From: Rubripirellula sp.
GTDB taxonomy: Bacteria; Planctomycetota; Planctomycetia; Pirellulales; Pirellulaceae
Direction: 5' to 3'
DNA length: 47,384 nt
Assembly (NCBI GenBank): GCA_028823035.1
Contig: JAPKCI010000020.1
Location: 1 to 47,384, forward strand
Shown here in pieces: positions 8,856-16,613 of the stretch (within the stretch, counting starts at the first letter, position 1; the number at the start of each line of letters is the position of its first letter). The position numbers and the translations under genes are program-made. Under the pieces are notes generated by a model that saw nothing but the letters and a program-made list of their open reading frames with translations, searched no databases and was not told where the DNA came from.

Positions 8856-11273
8856 TTAATATCCTCTGAGGAATTGTTCGCTTTGAACAATTTCGCGAAT
8901 GAGTATCGGTACCGAATAGTTGTTTTTTTCAAAACGGTCGACTAAGTGATTCACCAGATCTTCGTCATGATAATCGATGTCCCGTGAGAGCGCATAAGCT
9001 ACGAGTCTTTCCGTAAGACCTCTAAGAAACTCGTGTTTTCGATGGTTGACGAGATGTTCTTTCAGTTCACCGATACCGTCGATGGTTACTTCGTCTGGCA
9101 AGGTTGATTCTCGATCAATAGCCACATAGTTTTTCTCGAAGACTGGCTTTTTCGTCTTCTTCGGTTGGTCAGCGGCTTTAGAAACGACAAGGACCTTTTC
9201 TCGCCAAGCACCGCTGGCGTCGTAGTTTTCAAATGGGATGCCCCAAGGGTCTATTTTTTGATGACAATTCCTGCAAGCCGCATTGTTGCGATGGGCAAAC
9301 AGTTTTGCATTGAGGGTCATGTTTTCGAAACCCAGAATCCTGTCGTCCAAAGGAGGTACGTTCTTCGGTGGTTCCGGCGGTGGATCGTTGAGGATCACAT
9401 CGGCTAACCAGACACCACGAAGGATGGCGTGAGAATTCATTCCATCCGAGTTACCAACGAGAAAAGTCCCCTGTGTTAACAATCCACCGCGATTGTCTTT
9501 TTTATCAACAGCAACTTTCTTGAAGTCCCCTCCTCTCACACCCTTGATCTTATAGAACGCGGCCAACGTTTGATTTACAAAAACATGGTCGGCCTTCAAA
9601 AGATCGAGTGCTGAGGAACCGTTTCGGAAGACATCATTGACCGCCTCAATCGTTTCCTGACGCATCAACTCTTTCAAGGAGTCTTTGAATTTGGGATAGT
9701 AGTACTTATCCACAGCGACATTGAACAGTTTCGACGTCTGAAGCCATTGATCGGCAAAGTTCTCGACCCATCTTGTCGACTTCTCATCGCGGAGCATACG
9801 CTCGACGTTCGAGGCAAGCACGGACGGTGTCGTCAATTCTCCCGCCGACGCCGCTTTCAGCAAGTGTTCATCAGGAACTGAACACCACAGAAAAATTGCC
9901 AATCTTTCAGCTAACTTGTAGTTCCGTCTCTGTTCATCAGAGAGGTCACCTGGAAGACCTAGATAGAAGAAATTAGGTGAACAGAGAATTTCTTTATAGG
10001 TACTCAAAAGGGCGGCAATCGCATTCTCTTTCTCGGTGTACGCCTGATAGATTCCATAATACCTTTCAAACTCTGCGTCGGTTGGCGATCTTCGAAACGC
10101 TTTCTCAATGAACGCAACAATCGTCTGGCGTATATGATTTTCGACGTCGGACTCTGCGAGGTCTGCGGGAATAAGCGTCGAAGTCAACTCAGTGTTAACG
10201 TTTCCCTTGTAGTCAAACGCTTCCAGATATAGCCGCTCTGTGCTTCGATTGGTGATGCGAATGAAAAACGGACGATCCAAAGCACGCGTCATTTCCGTGG
10301 AAAGAGTTGCTGGATAGGAGTTTAGCGAGTACGTCCGCAAGTCGTCACTCTTCTCAATTTCAATGACTCCAAGATCCGCAACCTTCTGGCGTGGGTCGAC
10401 TTCAGAGTGTGTGAAACCGATGGCAACTTGAAATTTCCCTGGGCCATCCGCTTTCGCCGTAAGAGATGTTTGAAACATGTACTTGGAAATGGAGCGAATT
10501 CTCAGGTCGATGTAGCCCGCCGGATTAACAAACACACCTTTTCCGGCACGTTCCACTTTGCCAACGGGCGGCTTGTTCTTCCGTCCTTCTGATGCAAAAG
10601 TGGTCGCTGGATCGGTATCCAAATTCTCGATATCGACACTCTCGCCGTTTGGCTCAAATGCTGCAATCTCCTTCATCTTATTGATGACGGACAGAACGAC
10701 ATTCAAATAGGATTCGAGGTGAGGACCGCTAATCATGAGCAGCCGAGAGCTATTCTTTAATCCGGTTTCCAGGCTCGTTCCCTCTTCGGGAAGCGCGTTC
10801 ACTTCCTCCTTAACCGTAATCTTCAATAGATCTTCGAGCGCGTACCGCAACTCATAACGAGTCAGGCGACGTACACTGCCTCTCTTGTTTGGATTTCCAT
10901 ATTGCTTCGCCTTTTTGAACTCCGCATCCAGCCAGCCTGTGATCACGGATCGCTCGGCATCCGTCGGTTGACGCTCTTTTTCAGGAGGCATTTCACCGGA
11001 GTTGAACGCTTCCCGAGTGTCTTCCCACTTCCCGAAATGTTCACCCTTAATGATATCCGGATCGATGTTATCAAACCGCATCTTGCCTTCGGAATGTTGC
11101 CGACCGTGGCACTCTACACAGTATTTCTGAAGGAGAGGTTTCACCTGTTGATGGAACGTACTCAGATCAGGCTGAAGATCGCCACGTGCGAAATCTGACG
11201 TGCACGCCAGCAAAACCCAACAGAGAAACAAATTCAAGGTCGGCAACGAGGTAAATGGCATTCTTTGAATCAT
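8856..11273 (-). CDS. Planctomycete cytochrome-c-domain protein (DUF1587/1592/1588/1585)
   Basis: An 805-residue exported protein. After a signal peptide (LNLFLCWVLLACTSDFARG) comes a planctomycete cytochrome-c-like domain with one haem motif, CVECH at residues 52-56. The domains DUF1587, DUF1592, DUF1588 (ending in ACRNCHQKIDPWGIPFENYD, with a second CxxCH) and DUF1585 (LTERLVAYALSRDID to the C-terminus) follow in the usual order. The two CxxCH motifs suggest one or two covalently bound haems and an electron-transfer or oxidative role in the periplasm, but no reaction is established for the family. It forms a two-gene operon with the DUF1552 gene. Start ATG 11273; ATG 11261 is an alternative that keeps the signal peptide. 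Confidence 0.92.
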   Translation of the reverse strand: MIQRMPFTSLPTLNLFLCWVLLACTSDFARGDLQPDLSTFHQQVKPLLQKYCVECHGRQHSEGKMRFDNIDPDIIKGEHFGKWEDTREAFNSGEMPPEKERQPTDAERSVITGWLDAEFKKAKQYGNPNKRGSVRRLTRYELRYALEDLLKITVKEEVNALPEEGTSLETGLKNSSRLLMISGPHLESYLNVVLSVINKMKEIAAFEPNGESVDIENLDTDPATTFASEGRKNKPPVGKVERAGKGVFVNPAGYIDLRIRSISKYMFQTSLTAKADGPGKFQVAIGFTHSEVDPRQKVADLGVIEIEKSDDLRTYSLNSYPATLSTEMTRALDRPFFIRITNRSTERLYLEAFDYKGNVNTELTSTLIPADLAESDVENHIRQTIVAFIEKAFRRSPTDAEFERYYGIYQAYTEKENAIAALLSTYKEILCSPNFFYLGLPGDLSDEQRRNYKLAERLAIFLWCSVPDEHLLKAASAGELTTPSVLASNVERMLRDEKSTRWVENFADQWLQTSKLFNVAVDKYYYPKFKDSLKELMRQETIEAVNDVFRNGSSALDLLKADHVFVNQTLAAFYKIKGVRGGDFKKVAVDKKDNRGGLLTQGTFLVGNSDGMNSHAILRGVWLADVILNDPPPEPPKNVPPLDDRILGFENMTLNAKLFAHRNNAACRNCHQKIDPWGIPFENYDASGAWREKVLVVSKAADQPKKTKKPVFEKNYVAIDRESTLPDEVTIDGIGELKEHLVNHRKHEFLRGLTERLVAYALSRDIDYHDEDLVNHLVDRFEKNNYSVPILIREIVQSEQFLRGY

Positions 11274-11519
11274 GCGGTTAATTGATCATCGATGGCACTG
11301 CATATTCGTCGCAGCATGATACCGCGGCTTTGCTCGCTGCTGCAATGACCTTGATCTCCGCTGCGTCACCAAGAGTGATCACACGGCGGAGAGCAAATGT
11401 GGTGAGTTGAGCGTCCCTTGAACGACGACACAGCACTCAATTGCACACGGATGCGGTACAACCCGTACGCCCGAATATCGATATTTCCGTAGCGGAGACC
11501 GGAGTAGATCAGCCAACGA

Positions 11520-11804
11520 TCAGGAGTAGCGACGGTATCTCGAGGCTTCGACGGTTGCCGCCGTTGAGTGTGGAACGCTTGTGAGTGTGGAACGCTTGTG
11601 AGTGTGGAACGCTTGTGAGTGTGGAATGCTTGTGAGTGTGGAATGCTTGTGAGTGTGGAACGCCGTTGAGTGGGGAACGCCGTTGAGTTCAGCAAAGTCA
11701 GCTGGCCGAGCGTCCATCAGCTCGACTGAAAGCGACAAAAACATGCAGAACAGTATCTTCATCATTGCATGAACACGATTGTCCAACAGAAATTCACTCG
11801 GCAT
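11520..11804 (-). other. Small open frame crossing the 17-bp repeat; probable remnant
   Basis: An open frame of 94 codons whose first part looks like a real signal peptide (MMKILFCMFLSLSVELM, from ATG 11765) followed by DARPADFAELNGVPHS. It then runs into the tandem repeat, where the 17-bp period makes it read the repeat in successive frames as alternating HSQAFHTHK and RSTLTS-type peptides. The first 30 codons may be the 5' end of a gene interrupted by repeat expansion. I see no family. The stretch 11274-11519 to its left holds no recognisable gene. Confidence 0.25.
11564..11682. repeat. 17-bp tandem repeat, seven copies
   Basis: Seven adjoining 17-bp units, consensus GTGAGTGTGGAACGCTT. Units 2 and 3 are identical; 4 and 5 carry a C-to-T change (GGAATGCTT). 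Unit 1 begins TT instead of GT, unit 6 ends CCG, and unit 7 is TTGAGTGGGGAACGCCG. A partial eighth unit (TTGAG) follows. The edges are more divergent than the centre, as expected from slippage-driven expansion. The period is not a multiple of three. Confidence 0.97.
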
Positions 11805-11837
11805 GCGTTTGTCGACAGATGGTGCTGCTCTCGATTT

Positions 11838-12770
11838 TTATGGTTTTGGTTTCGCGCCGGAATTCTTCATGCGCACGCTGTAAAGTGAAGTACGAGCCGT
11901 GATAAACAAGGTTTTGAAATCGTCGCCACCAAAGCAGACATTAGCAGGACCTTCAGGCACATCAATGTCCTCCAGTTTTTTTCCATCCGCATCATAGATG
12001 TACACTTTGCCTCCGTGAGTTGTGTACAGGTTACCCTTGGTATCAACTGCCATCCCATCGCTGCCGGCATTGATGTGGAACAGTTTTTTTTCGAGCTTGC
12101 CGTCGTCACTAATCTCGTAACACTGAATGCTGGCGGGCATGTCATGAAACGCGGAGTCCGGGTGCCGTTGATGGCCGCCAGTGTCGGCGATGTAGATCCG
12201 CGTTTCGTCCGGTGAAAAAACAATCCCATTTGGCATGGCCAGATACTTATAAACGACATCCACCTTGCCAGTCTTCGGATCCAGCTTGTAAACCCAGTGA
12301 CCCGGAATTTCATGGGGTCCGGTCAAACCCCATGGCGGATCGGTAAACCAAAGCGTTCCGTCGGATCGCACCGCCACGTCATTCGGTGAATTGAAACGCT
12401 TCCCTTCAAACCTGTCTGCCAGAACCGTTGTACTGCCGTCTTTCTCAATTCGAATCAGGTTACGAGCGCCATGCTGACAGGAAATAATCCGGCCCTCGAG
12501 ATCGAGGATATTCCCGTTGGCATTCTTGCTTTCGCGAAAGACAGACAATCCGTCTTGCTCACTCCACTGCATCAGCTTGCTATTGGGAATGTCTGAAAAG
12601 ACAAGTTTCTTCTCGTTGGGCAACCATACCGGGCCCTCGGTGAATTTCATATCGCCAGCTAGCTTTGTCACTTTTTCGTTGGACGCGACAAGTGAATCGC
12701 CGTCTTCGGCCAGAGCAATGCTTGCGAACGCCATCACGGCAGCCAGCAACCCTGTTGCAACTCGGTTCAT
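11838..12770 (-). CDS. SMP-30/gluconolactonase family secreted protein
   Basis: A 310-residue six-bladed beta-propeller of the SMP-30/gluconolactonase/LRE family, enzymes that hydrolyse sugar lactones using a bound divalent metal. Signal peptide MNRVATGLLAAVMAFASIALA|ED implies a periplasmic location. Motifs include FTEGPVWLPNEKKLVFSDIPN (metal-ligand Glu), RFNSPNDVAVRSDGTLWFTDPPWG (metal-ligand Asn), MPNGIVFSPDE and NAGSDGMAVDTKGNLY (catalytic-site Asp). Start ATG 12770 is placed by GGAG 6 bp upstream; ATG 12776 would add two residues. It fits the sugar-oxidation theme of the region: a sugar dehydrogenase lipoprotein lies at 32.8 kb. Confidence 0.9.
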   Translation of the reverse strand: MNRVATGLLAAVMAFASIALAEDGDSLVASNEKVTKLAGDMKFTEGPVWLPNEKKLVFSDIPNSKLMQWSEQDGLSVFRESKNANGNILDLEGRIISCQHGARNLIRIEKDGSTTVLADRFEGKRFNSPNDVAVRSDGTLWFTDPPWGLTGPHEIPGHWVYKLDPKTGKVDVVYKYLAMPNGIVFSPDETRIYIADTGGHQRHPDSAFHDMPASIQCYEISDDGKLEKKLFHINAGSDGMAVDTKGNLYTTHGGKVYIYDADGKKLEDIDVPEGPANVCFGGDDFKTLFITARTSLYSVRMKNSGAKPKP

Positions 12771-12813
12771 ACTCATCTCCAGTGGTTGTGATATCAGTAA
12801 ATGTAAGTAATCA

Positions 12814-13008
12814 TTAAGACAGCACCAGCATCGCGCCGCGTTTCTGTTCTTCTTGTGATGTAATCCGTTCTTCTGGCGACATCGATACGAATTTCCAACG
12901 ATCGCATTTGACGCGGACACAACCACCAGTCGCGTAGCCGGCAAGTAGGTAGATGAAAACACTGCGTCGTGGCTGGTAGGTTTGCTCGGCAACGACCAGA
13001 GACTTCAT
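12814..13008 (-). CDS. Possible small protein, 64 residues
   Basis: An open frame beginning MKSLVVAEQTYQPRRSV with a mildly hydrophobic stretch (FIYLLAGYATGGCV) and a charged C-terminus (PEERITSQEEQKRGAMLVLS). It lies 43 bp upstream of the SMP-30 start on the same strand. Codon use resembles its neighbours, but there is no ribosome-binding site and no recognised family. It may be a real small gene or another remnant. Confidence 0.3.
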   Translation of the reverse strand: MKSLVVAEQTYQPRRSVFIYLLAGYATGGCVRVKCDRWKFVSMSPEERITSQEEQKRGAMLVLS

Positions 13009-13181
13009 TCAGTTGAACAATGGAAGCGTCAGGGAAACCCCCATACCACGTGACGCGATTCACAAGCCGATTCTGCGAAAGAAAATGAGCCACGGAAATA
13101 TTACAATTCTACAAAGGATCGATCGTCAACCAATTATATGTAAAGCCAATGCTCAAGTGGTCACTAATCGTGGGCGTGAAC

Positions 13182-13475
13182 TCAGTGTTGAAACAGAAAC
13201 TCTTTTGTATGAGCCAGAGCACAACCGATATTTCCCAGCGTCTTTGTCAGGCAATACGTTCCGTCGTGCCCATCAACGCTCGGCTCCAAAATCACCTCTA
13301 TCTTGGGTTTTCCTGCACAACTCGCTTTGATCGCATCTCGAGCATGCTCCAGAGGGCCAAACGGTTTTCTCCGGCCGGAATTAGCGTCATTACCGTTCGT
13401 GGCGACAAGGAACTCAGCAACTCTGTGGAATGCCAGCGGCGCGAGTACGAGTGCGGTGAGAAGCGTTTGTGAGGA
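13182..13475 (-). pseudogene. N-terminal remnant of a secreted right-handed beta-helix protein
   Basis: A minus-strand frame from 13475 to the TGA at 13182 gives a signal-peptide-like start (TLLTALVLAPLAFHRVAE) followed by FLVATNGNDANSG, then KPFGPLEHARDAIK and DGTYCLTKTL. This is the standard opening of secreted parallel beta-helix (pectate-lyase-like, DUF1565-type) proteins, usually FYVATNGNDANSGT...PFATLEKARDAI...GTYxLxKTL. After KTL the similarity stops and the frame closes within 21 codons, so the several hundred residues of the helix are missing. A TGA lies in the same frame immediately before 13475, so the original start codon is also lost or shifted. Confidence 0.75.
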
Positions 13476-13540
13476 TCACGACTGAATGATTTCTCCCGAA
13501 CACATCGGATGACCATCCCAACCCAGAGCTAAACGTTAAA

Positions 13541-14635
13541 ATGAACGTTGGCAAGCCACAGGAAACAGGCTCGCGAATTAAGCATGAGGACATGAAATTG
13601 ACAGACGCCGGAAGATTCTACGCTCTCTTACGATTCGAGGAGGCGTCGCTCGCTCTGCGGGCTGTTTTGCGCATGGGCCTCGTGGATCAGTTGCGAGATC
13701 GCTCGCTCTCGCGAGATGAACTACGCGATGAATTGGGCTTTACGGTGCAGGCCGCTCGTACATTTTTTGCGTTGCTTCAGGTCATGCAGATACTGGAAAT
13801 TCGTGACGGCAGATATTGCGTGACAACGCACGCAGATCATTGTCTGGCCACTGGTACTCCGACCAGCCGTAAACCGTACCTTTCCATGGGAACGGGCGAC
13901 GACGTTGACGCACTGCTCGATCTGCTGAAGGGCACCAATCCAGAAAAGGCAATTCCGCTCTACAGCGGTGAAAATGCGGGCGAAACAATCATGGATGATG
14001 CACCCGTTGCGCGTGAGATCGCTCTCGGGCTCTCATCACGCGCCCGTAACTTCGCCGATCCGCTCGCCGAGGCTGTGGCCGGCCATGCGTCAAACGCAAA
14101 GACACTCGCCGACATTGGCGCAGGCTCGCCCTACGTTGCACAAGCCTGCCTGCGGGCCCTGCCAAACCTTGATCAAGCGATTCTGGTGGACCGCGCGAAC
14201 GGAATGCGATTCGCCCATGAAATCATCCGGAACGAGCAGATGGACAGCAGCCGACTGGAGTTCCACGAAGGAGATTTCTTCGATGCCGTACCGACTGCGG
14301 ACATCTATCTTTTGTCAAATACCGCACACGACTGGCGGCCACCGGAATACTCCACCATCGCCGACAATATTCGGAACAGCATGCCCGACGACGGGCTCAT
14401 CTGCATCCACGAGCCAATTCTGATGACCTCATGGAACGACGACACCGAGTGGATACGTGCGTTGTGGATGGCCTGCTATGCACTGACGCTGCTCCGGTTC
14501 ACGCTCGGGGAAGGCACCTGTTACTCCATCGAGGAACATGATGAGATTCTTTCCAAGAGTGGCTTTGTCTCGACCGGCCCGCCTGTCTCGACCGCCGATG
14601 GATGCACAGCTTTGTTCTTTCGAAAGAAAAACTGA
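13541..14635 (+). CDS. O-methyltransferase-like SAM-dependent methyltransferase
   Basis: A 364-residue protein with the two-part layout of plant-type/antibiotic O-methyltransferases. The N-terminal winged-helix dimerisation domain (about 20-110; ALRAVLRMGLVDQLRDRSLSRDELRDELG ... RTFFALLQVMQ) is followed by a Rossmann SAM-binding domain. Motif I is LADIGAGSPYVAQ near residue 189, the acidic ribose-binding residue sits at ILVDR, and EGDFFD and LLSNTAHDW follow. The His in AHDW sits where family members have the catalytic His of LHDW, so catalysis looks intact. Substrate unknown. Start ATG 13541 is weakly supported; ATG 13592 (MKLTDAGRFY) is an alternative. It is the only intact gene between two clusters of decayed ones, which suggests separate acquisition (inference). 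Confidence 0.85.
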   Translation: MNVGKPQETGSRIKHEDMKLTDAGRFYALLRFEEASLALRAVLRMGLVDQLRDRSLSRDELRDELGFTVQAARTFFALLQVMQILEIRDGRYCVTTHADHCLATGTPTSRKPYLSMGTGDDVDALLDLLKGTNPEKAIPLYSGENAGETIMDDAPVAREIALGLSSRARNFADPLAEAVAGHASNAKTLADIGAGSPYVAQACLRALPNLDQAILVDRANGMRFAHEIIRNEQMDSSRLEFHEGDFFDAVPTADIYLLSNTAHDWRPPEYSTIADNIRNSMPDDGLICIHEPILMTSWNDDTEWIRALWMACYALTLLRFTLGEGTCYSIEEHDEILSKSGFVSTGPPVSTADGCTALFFRKKN

Positions 14636-14697
14636 TACGGTCGATCTCACAGGCCTGCATCCTGCCCCTGTACGCAATCTCACAATCGGAAACGATG

Positions 14698-14944
14698 ATG
14701 AATAGAAACCGTATCGGTCGAGTCGTCTTCTGACGCTGGCATTTTCGATCACACATTGCAGAGGCGACCAGCCATCCGGAAAAATCAAGAACATCTTCTT
14801 GATCATGCCCGATGATCTTAAGGCCAGCGTGCTACCCGCCTATGGAAACATTGTCTGTAAAATACCCAACCTCGACCGGCTTGCAGCATCCGGGATGGTT
14901 TTCGAAAGTGCCTACTGCCAAGGATTGGCGTGTGCGCCGGCGAC
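14698..14944 (+). pseudogene. N-terminal remnant of a sulfatase, truncated at the active-site motif
   Basis: ATG 14698 begins MNRNRIGRVVF, then a frameshift near 14732 moves to LTLAFSITH...RGDQPSGKIKN and IFLIMPDDLKASVLPAYGN, IPNLDRLAASGMVFESAY and CQGLACAP. This is a clear type-I sulfatase N-terminus with the metal-binding Asp-Asp of the MPDDL motif. The similarity ends exactly at the formylglycine motif: CAP is followed by ATQ instead of SR. What follows is unrelated sequence that belongs to a regulator remnant on the opposite strand. Thus the remnant has both a frameshift and a breakpoint and cannot encode an active enzyme. Confidence 0.85.
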
Positions 14945-15092
14945 GCAGATTGGGAATTTTTGCAAGTGGTTCGTCTTCGACATACAACATCCAACTGCGA
15001 TGGGTCCGCGTGAATCGAGCGATCCCCGCAACGACCTTGCGATCGTAAGGTTTGTTGACATTCAGGATCAGAACAACTTCGCGTTTCGTCAT
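14945..15092 (-). pseudogene. N-terminal remnant of a XylR-like (LacI/AraC) transcription regulator
   Basis: From ATG 15092 on the minus strand the frame reads MTKREVVLILNVNKPYDRK then VVAGIARFTRTHRSWMLYVEDEPLAKIPNLR, the first beta-alpha-beta unit of the periplasmic-binding-like sensor domain of planctomycete XylR-family regulators. Similarity stops after NLRR at the point where the oppositely oriented sulfatase remnant begins. About 50 of the usual 380-400 residues remain and the AraC-type DNA-binding domain is gone. Confidence 0.7.
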
Positions 15093-15168
15093 TGGATCAA
15101 CCGGTACAGTTGGCGGCTCGTTAGCTTCAGGAGCCTGAAGGAACACAGGACTCGCCTGTTCAAAGCGA

Positions 15169-15370
15169 CTACAAAAGGAGCTTTGATAATGCGTTACCCG
15201 GTTTCTCGACACCGATCAGCCTTTGACCGTGACGAAAAACCAGACGATCAGGATCGAGCCCCATCAACCGAAGAATCATTGCAGGGAGATCATACAAGAG
15301 AACTTTGTCTGCGACCGCTCGGAAGCCGAAATCGTCAGTAGTGCCAATTGCTTGGCCGCCGCGCACTCCA
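15169..15370 (-). pseudogene. C-terminal remnant of a DUF1501 protein
   Basis: The minus frame closing at 15169 reads VRGGQAIGTTDDFGFRAV, then LLYDLPAMILRLMGLDPDRL and FRHGQRLIGV to LSKLLL-stop, the well-conserved last 60-65 residues of DUF1501 proteins (planctomycete sulfatase-like secreted proteins). Upstream of residue VRGG the frame hits a TGA within seven codons and no further DUF1501 sequence is present, so about 400 residues are missing. Confidence 0.75.
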
Positions 15371-15374
15371 ATCT

Positions 15375-15650
15375 GACAACCACATCACGACCGATTTGGA
15401 GGCACTGGAATGAATGAGCCATGGTGTCCGTACCGTTCGAAAACCCACCACGCAGTTCCTTGCCTTGTTCGTCGAGCGTCTTGACTTTGTCCGCAATTAT
15501 TACATTCCGCTGCTGGCCATTGGCGAACACAACCGCAACACCTTGTTCCCCATTGATCTCTCGTACGATCGCCGCGACCTCAAAAGCGAGCGTCTGACTT
15601 ATCAGAGTAGTACTGAGCAGCAAGAAAATGACTGCAGAACGAAAACACAT
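15375..15650 (-). pseudogene. N-terminal remnant of a secreted hypothetical protein
   Basis: ATG 15650 opens a signal peptide (MCFRSAVIFLLLSTTLISQTLA|FE) followed by a beta-rich stretch (VAAIVREINGEQGVAVVFANG, KVKTLDEQGKELRGGF, IGRDVVVRLE). Near 15372 the sequence passes, in a different frame, into the DUF1501 remnant; the original frame continues only as non-homologous sequence to a stop at 15276. Family not recognised. It could still be expressed as a 124-residue chimeric secreted peptide. Confidence 0.5.
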
Positions 15651-15873
15651 TGTGGCACACCTGCTCAGGTTCGGTTGATGGACCAGAAAAGGACATCTGA
15701 AGGTAGCATTTCCTGCGTCTCTTGTATTCGACGGATGTCAAACTAATCTCAAATCACGCGCCCTTACGATTGTTTGCAATGCGTTTACAATATCCCGCAA
15801 TTGAGCCCGCACCTCATGATGGTACAGTGGAGGTCCCAAACGAAGGATGGAATTTCAGTTCGTCGTCTTTTCA

Positions 15874-15903
15874 TGACGGACTTTAAATGTCGTCCTCCAT
15901 TCT
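15874..15903 (+). repeat. Palindromic interspersed repeat, copy 1 (degenerate)
   Basis: TGACGGACTTTAAATGTCGTC followed by CTCCATTCT; matches copy 2 in order and orientation with a few changes that weaken the hairpin. Lies in the leader of the DUF1080 gene, 36 bp before its start codon. Confidence 0.7.
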
Positions 15904-15938
15904 GAACACCATCTACCCAACGCAACAGGAACTTCTTC

Positions 15939-16553
15939 ATGCCTCGTCTTCTTTCTGGTGTTACCACGCTGCTGTTGCTCTCCATGGTTTCAACCACCGC
16001 AGCTCAAGACACTAAGTGGGTTTCGCTGTTTGACGGCAAAACGCTCAGCGGATGGGAAAGAATCGGTAACGAAAAGAGTGTTTGGGAAGTTAAGGATGGA
16101 ACAATCAGTGGGTCGGGACCAGCCTCGATGTTGGTCAACACTTCTGGTCCGTACAAGAATTTTCGTTATCGGGCCGAAATCAAAATCAATGACGGTGGCA
16201 ATTCGGGGATGTACTTTCGCACCACGCGGAACCCCGGTTTCAGTGATGGCTATGAAGCCCAAATCGATAGCACACATACTGACCCGATTCGCACAGGATC
16301 AATTTACGGGATGTGCCACGTTTACCAGCAGCACGTCAAGCCCAACACCTGGTTCAATTACGAAATTGAAGTTCGCGATGATGTTTGGCGTGGGCGTAAA
16401 ATAACGCGAATCAAAGTCACGATCGATGACAATGAATTGTACGAGTACCTCGACTTTGATTTGACTTTCAAAGAAGGACACTTTGCCTTCCAACACCACG
16501 ATCCGGGCAGCATCGTCAGTATCCGCAAGGTCGAAGTATTGCCGCTTCCGTAG
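15939..16553 (+). CDS. Secreted DUF1080 (3-keto-disaccharide hydrolase-like) protein
   Basis: A 204-residue protein: signal peptide (LLSGVTTLLLLSMVSTTAAQ) then one concanavalin-like DUF1080 domain (PF06439), recognised by SLFDGKTLSGWERIG, the WEVKDGTISGSGPAS segment, NFRYRAEIKINDGGNSGMYFR, and GHFAFQHHDPGS near the C-terminus. The family includes enzymes acting on 3-keto-glycosides and many uncharacterised glycan-binding or glycan-cleaving proteins. Expected in the periplasm or on the surface. First gene of the plus-strand sugar operon. Confidence 0.9.
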   Translation: MPRLLSGVTTLLLLSMVSTTAAQDTKWVSLFDGKTLSGWERIGNEKSVWEVKDGTISGSGPASMLVNTSGPYKNFRYRAEIKINDGGNSGMYFRTTRNPGFSDGYEAQIDSTHTDPIRTGSIYGMCHVYQQHVKPNTWFNYEIEVRDDVWRGRKITRIKVTIDDNELYEYLDFDLTFKEGHFAFQHHDPGSIVSIRKVEVLPLP

Positions 16554-16568
16554 AACAGTTGCAACGCG

Positions 16569-16597
16569 TGACGGACTTCAAGTCCGTCTTCCATTCT
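16569..16597 (+). repeat. Palindromic interspersed repeat, copy 2
   Basis: Contains the perfect inverted repeat GACGGACTTCAAGTCCGTC minus its central base (arms GACGGACTT and AAGTCCGTC), followed by TTCCATTCT. It sits between the DUF1080 stop (16553) and the next start (16614) and would form a stable RNA hairpin without a following T-run, so it is not a canonical terminator. Confidence 0.85.
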
Positions 16598-16613
16598 TAC
16601 CACACCAAAAACC

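Noticed and set aside
14799-15341. 180-codon plus-strand frame that looks like one gene
   Set aside because: Only its first 48 codons are sulfatase; the rest is antisense to the XylR and DUF1501 remnants, so it is a chance fusion.
16569-16597. Palindrome considered as an intrinsic terminator after the DUF1080 gene
   Set aside because: No T-run follows and the same element recurs before several genes of the operon, so a repeat element is the better explanation.
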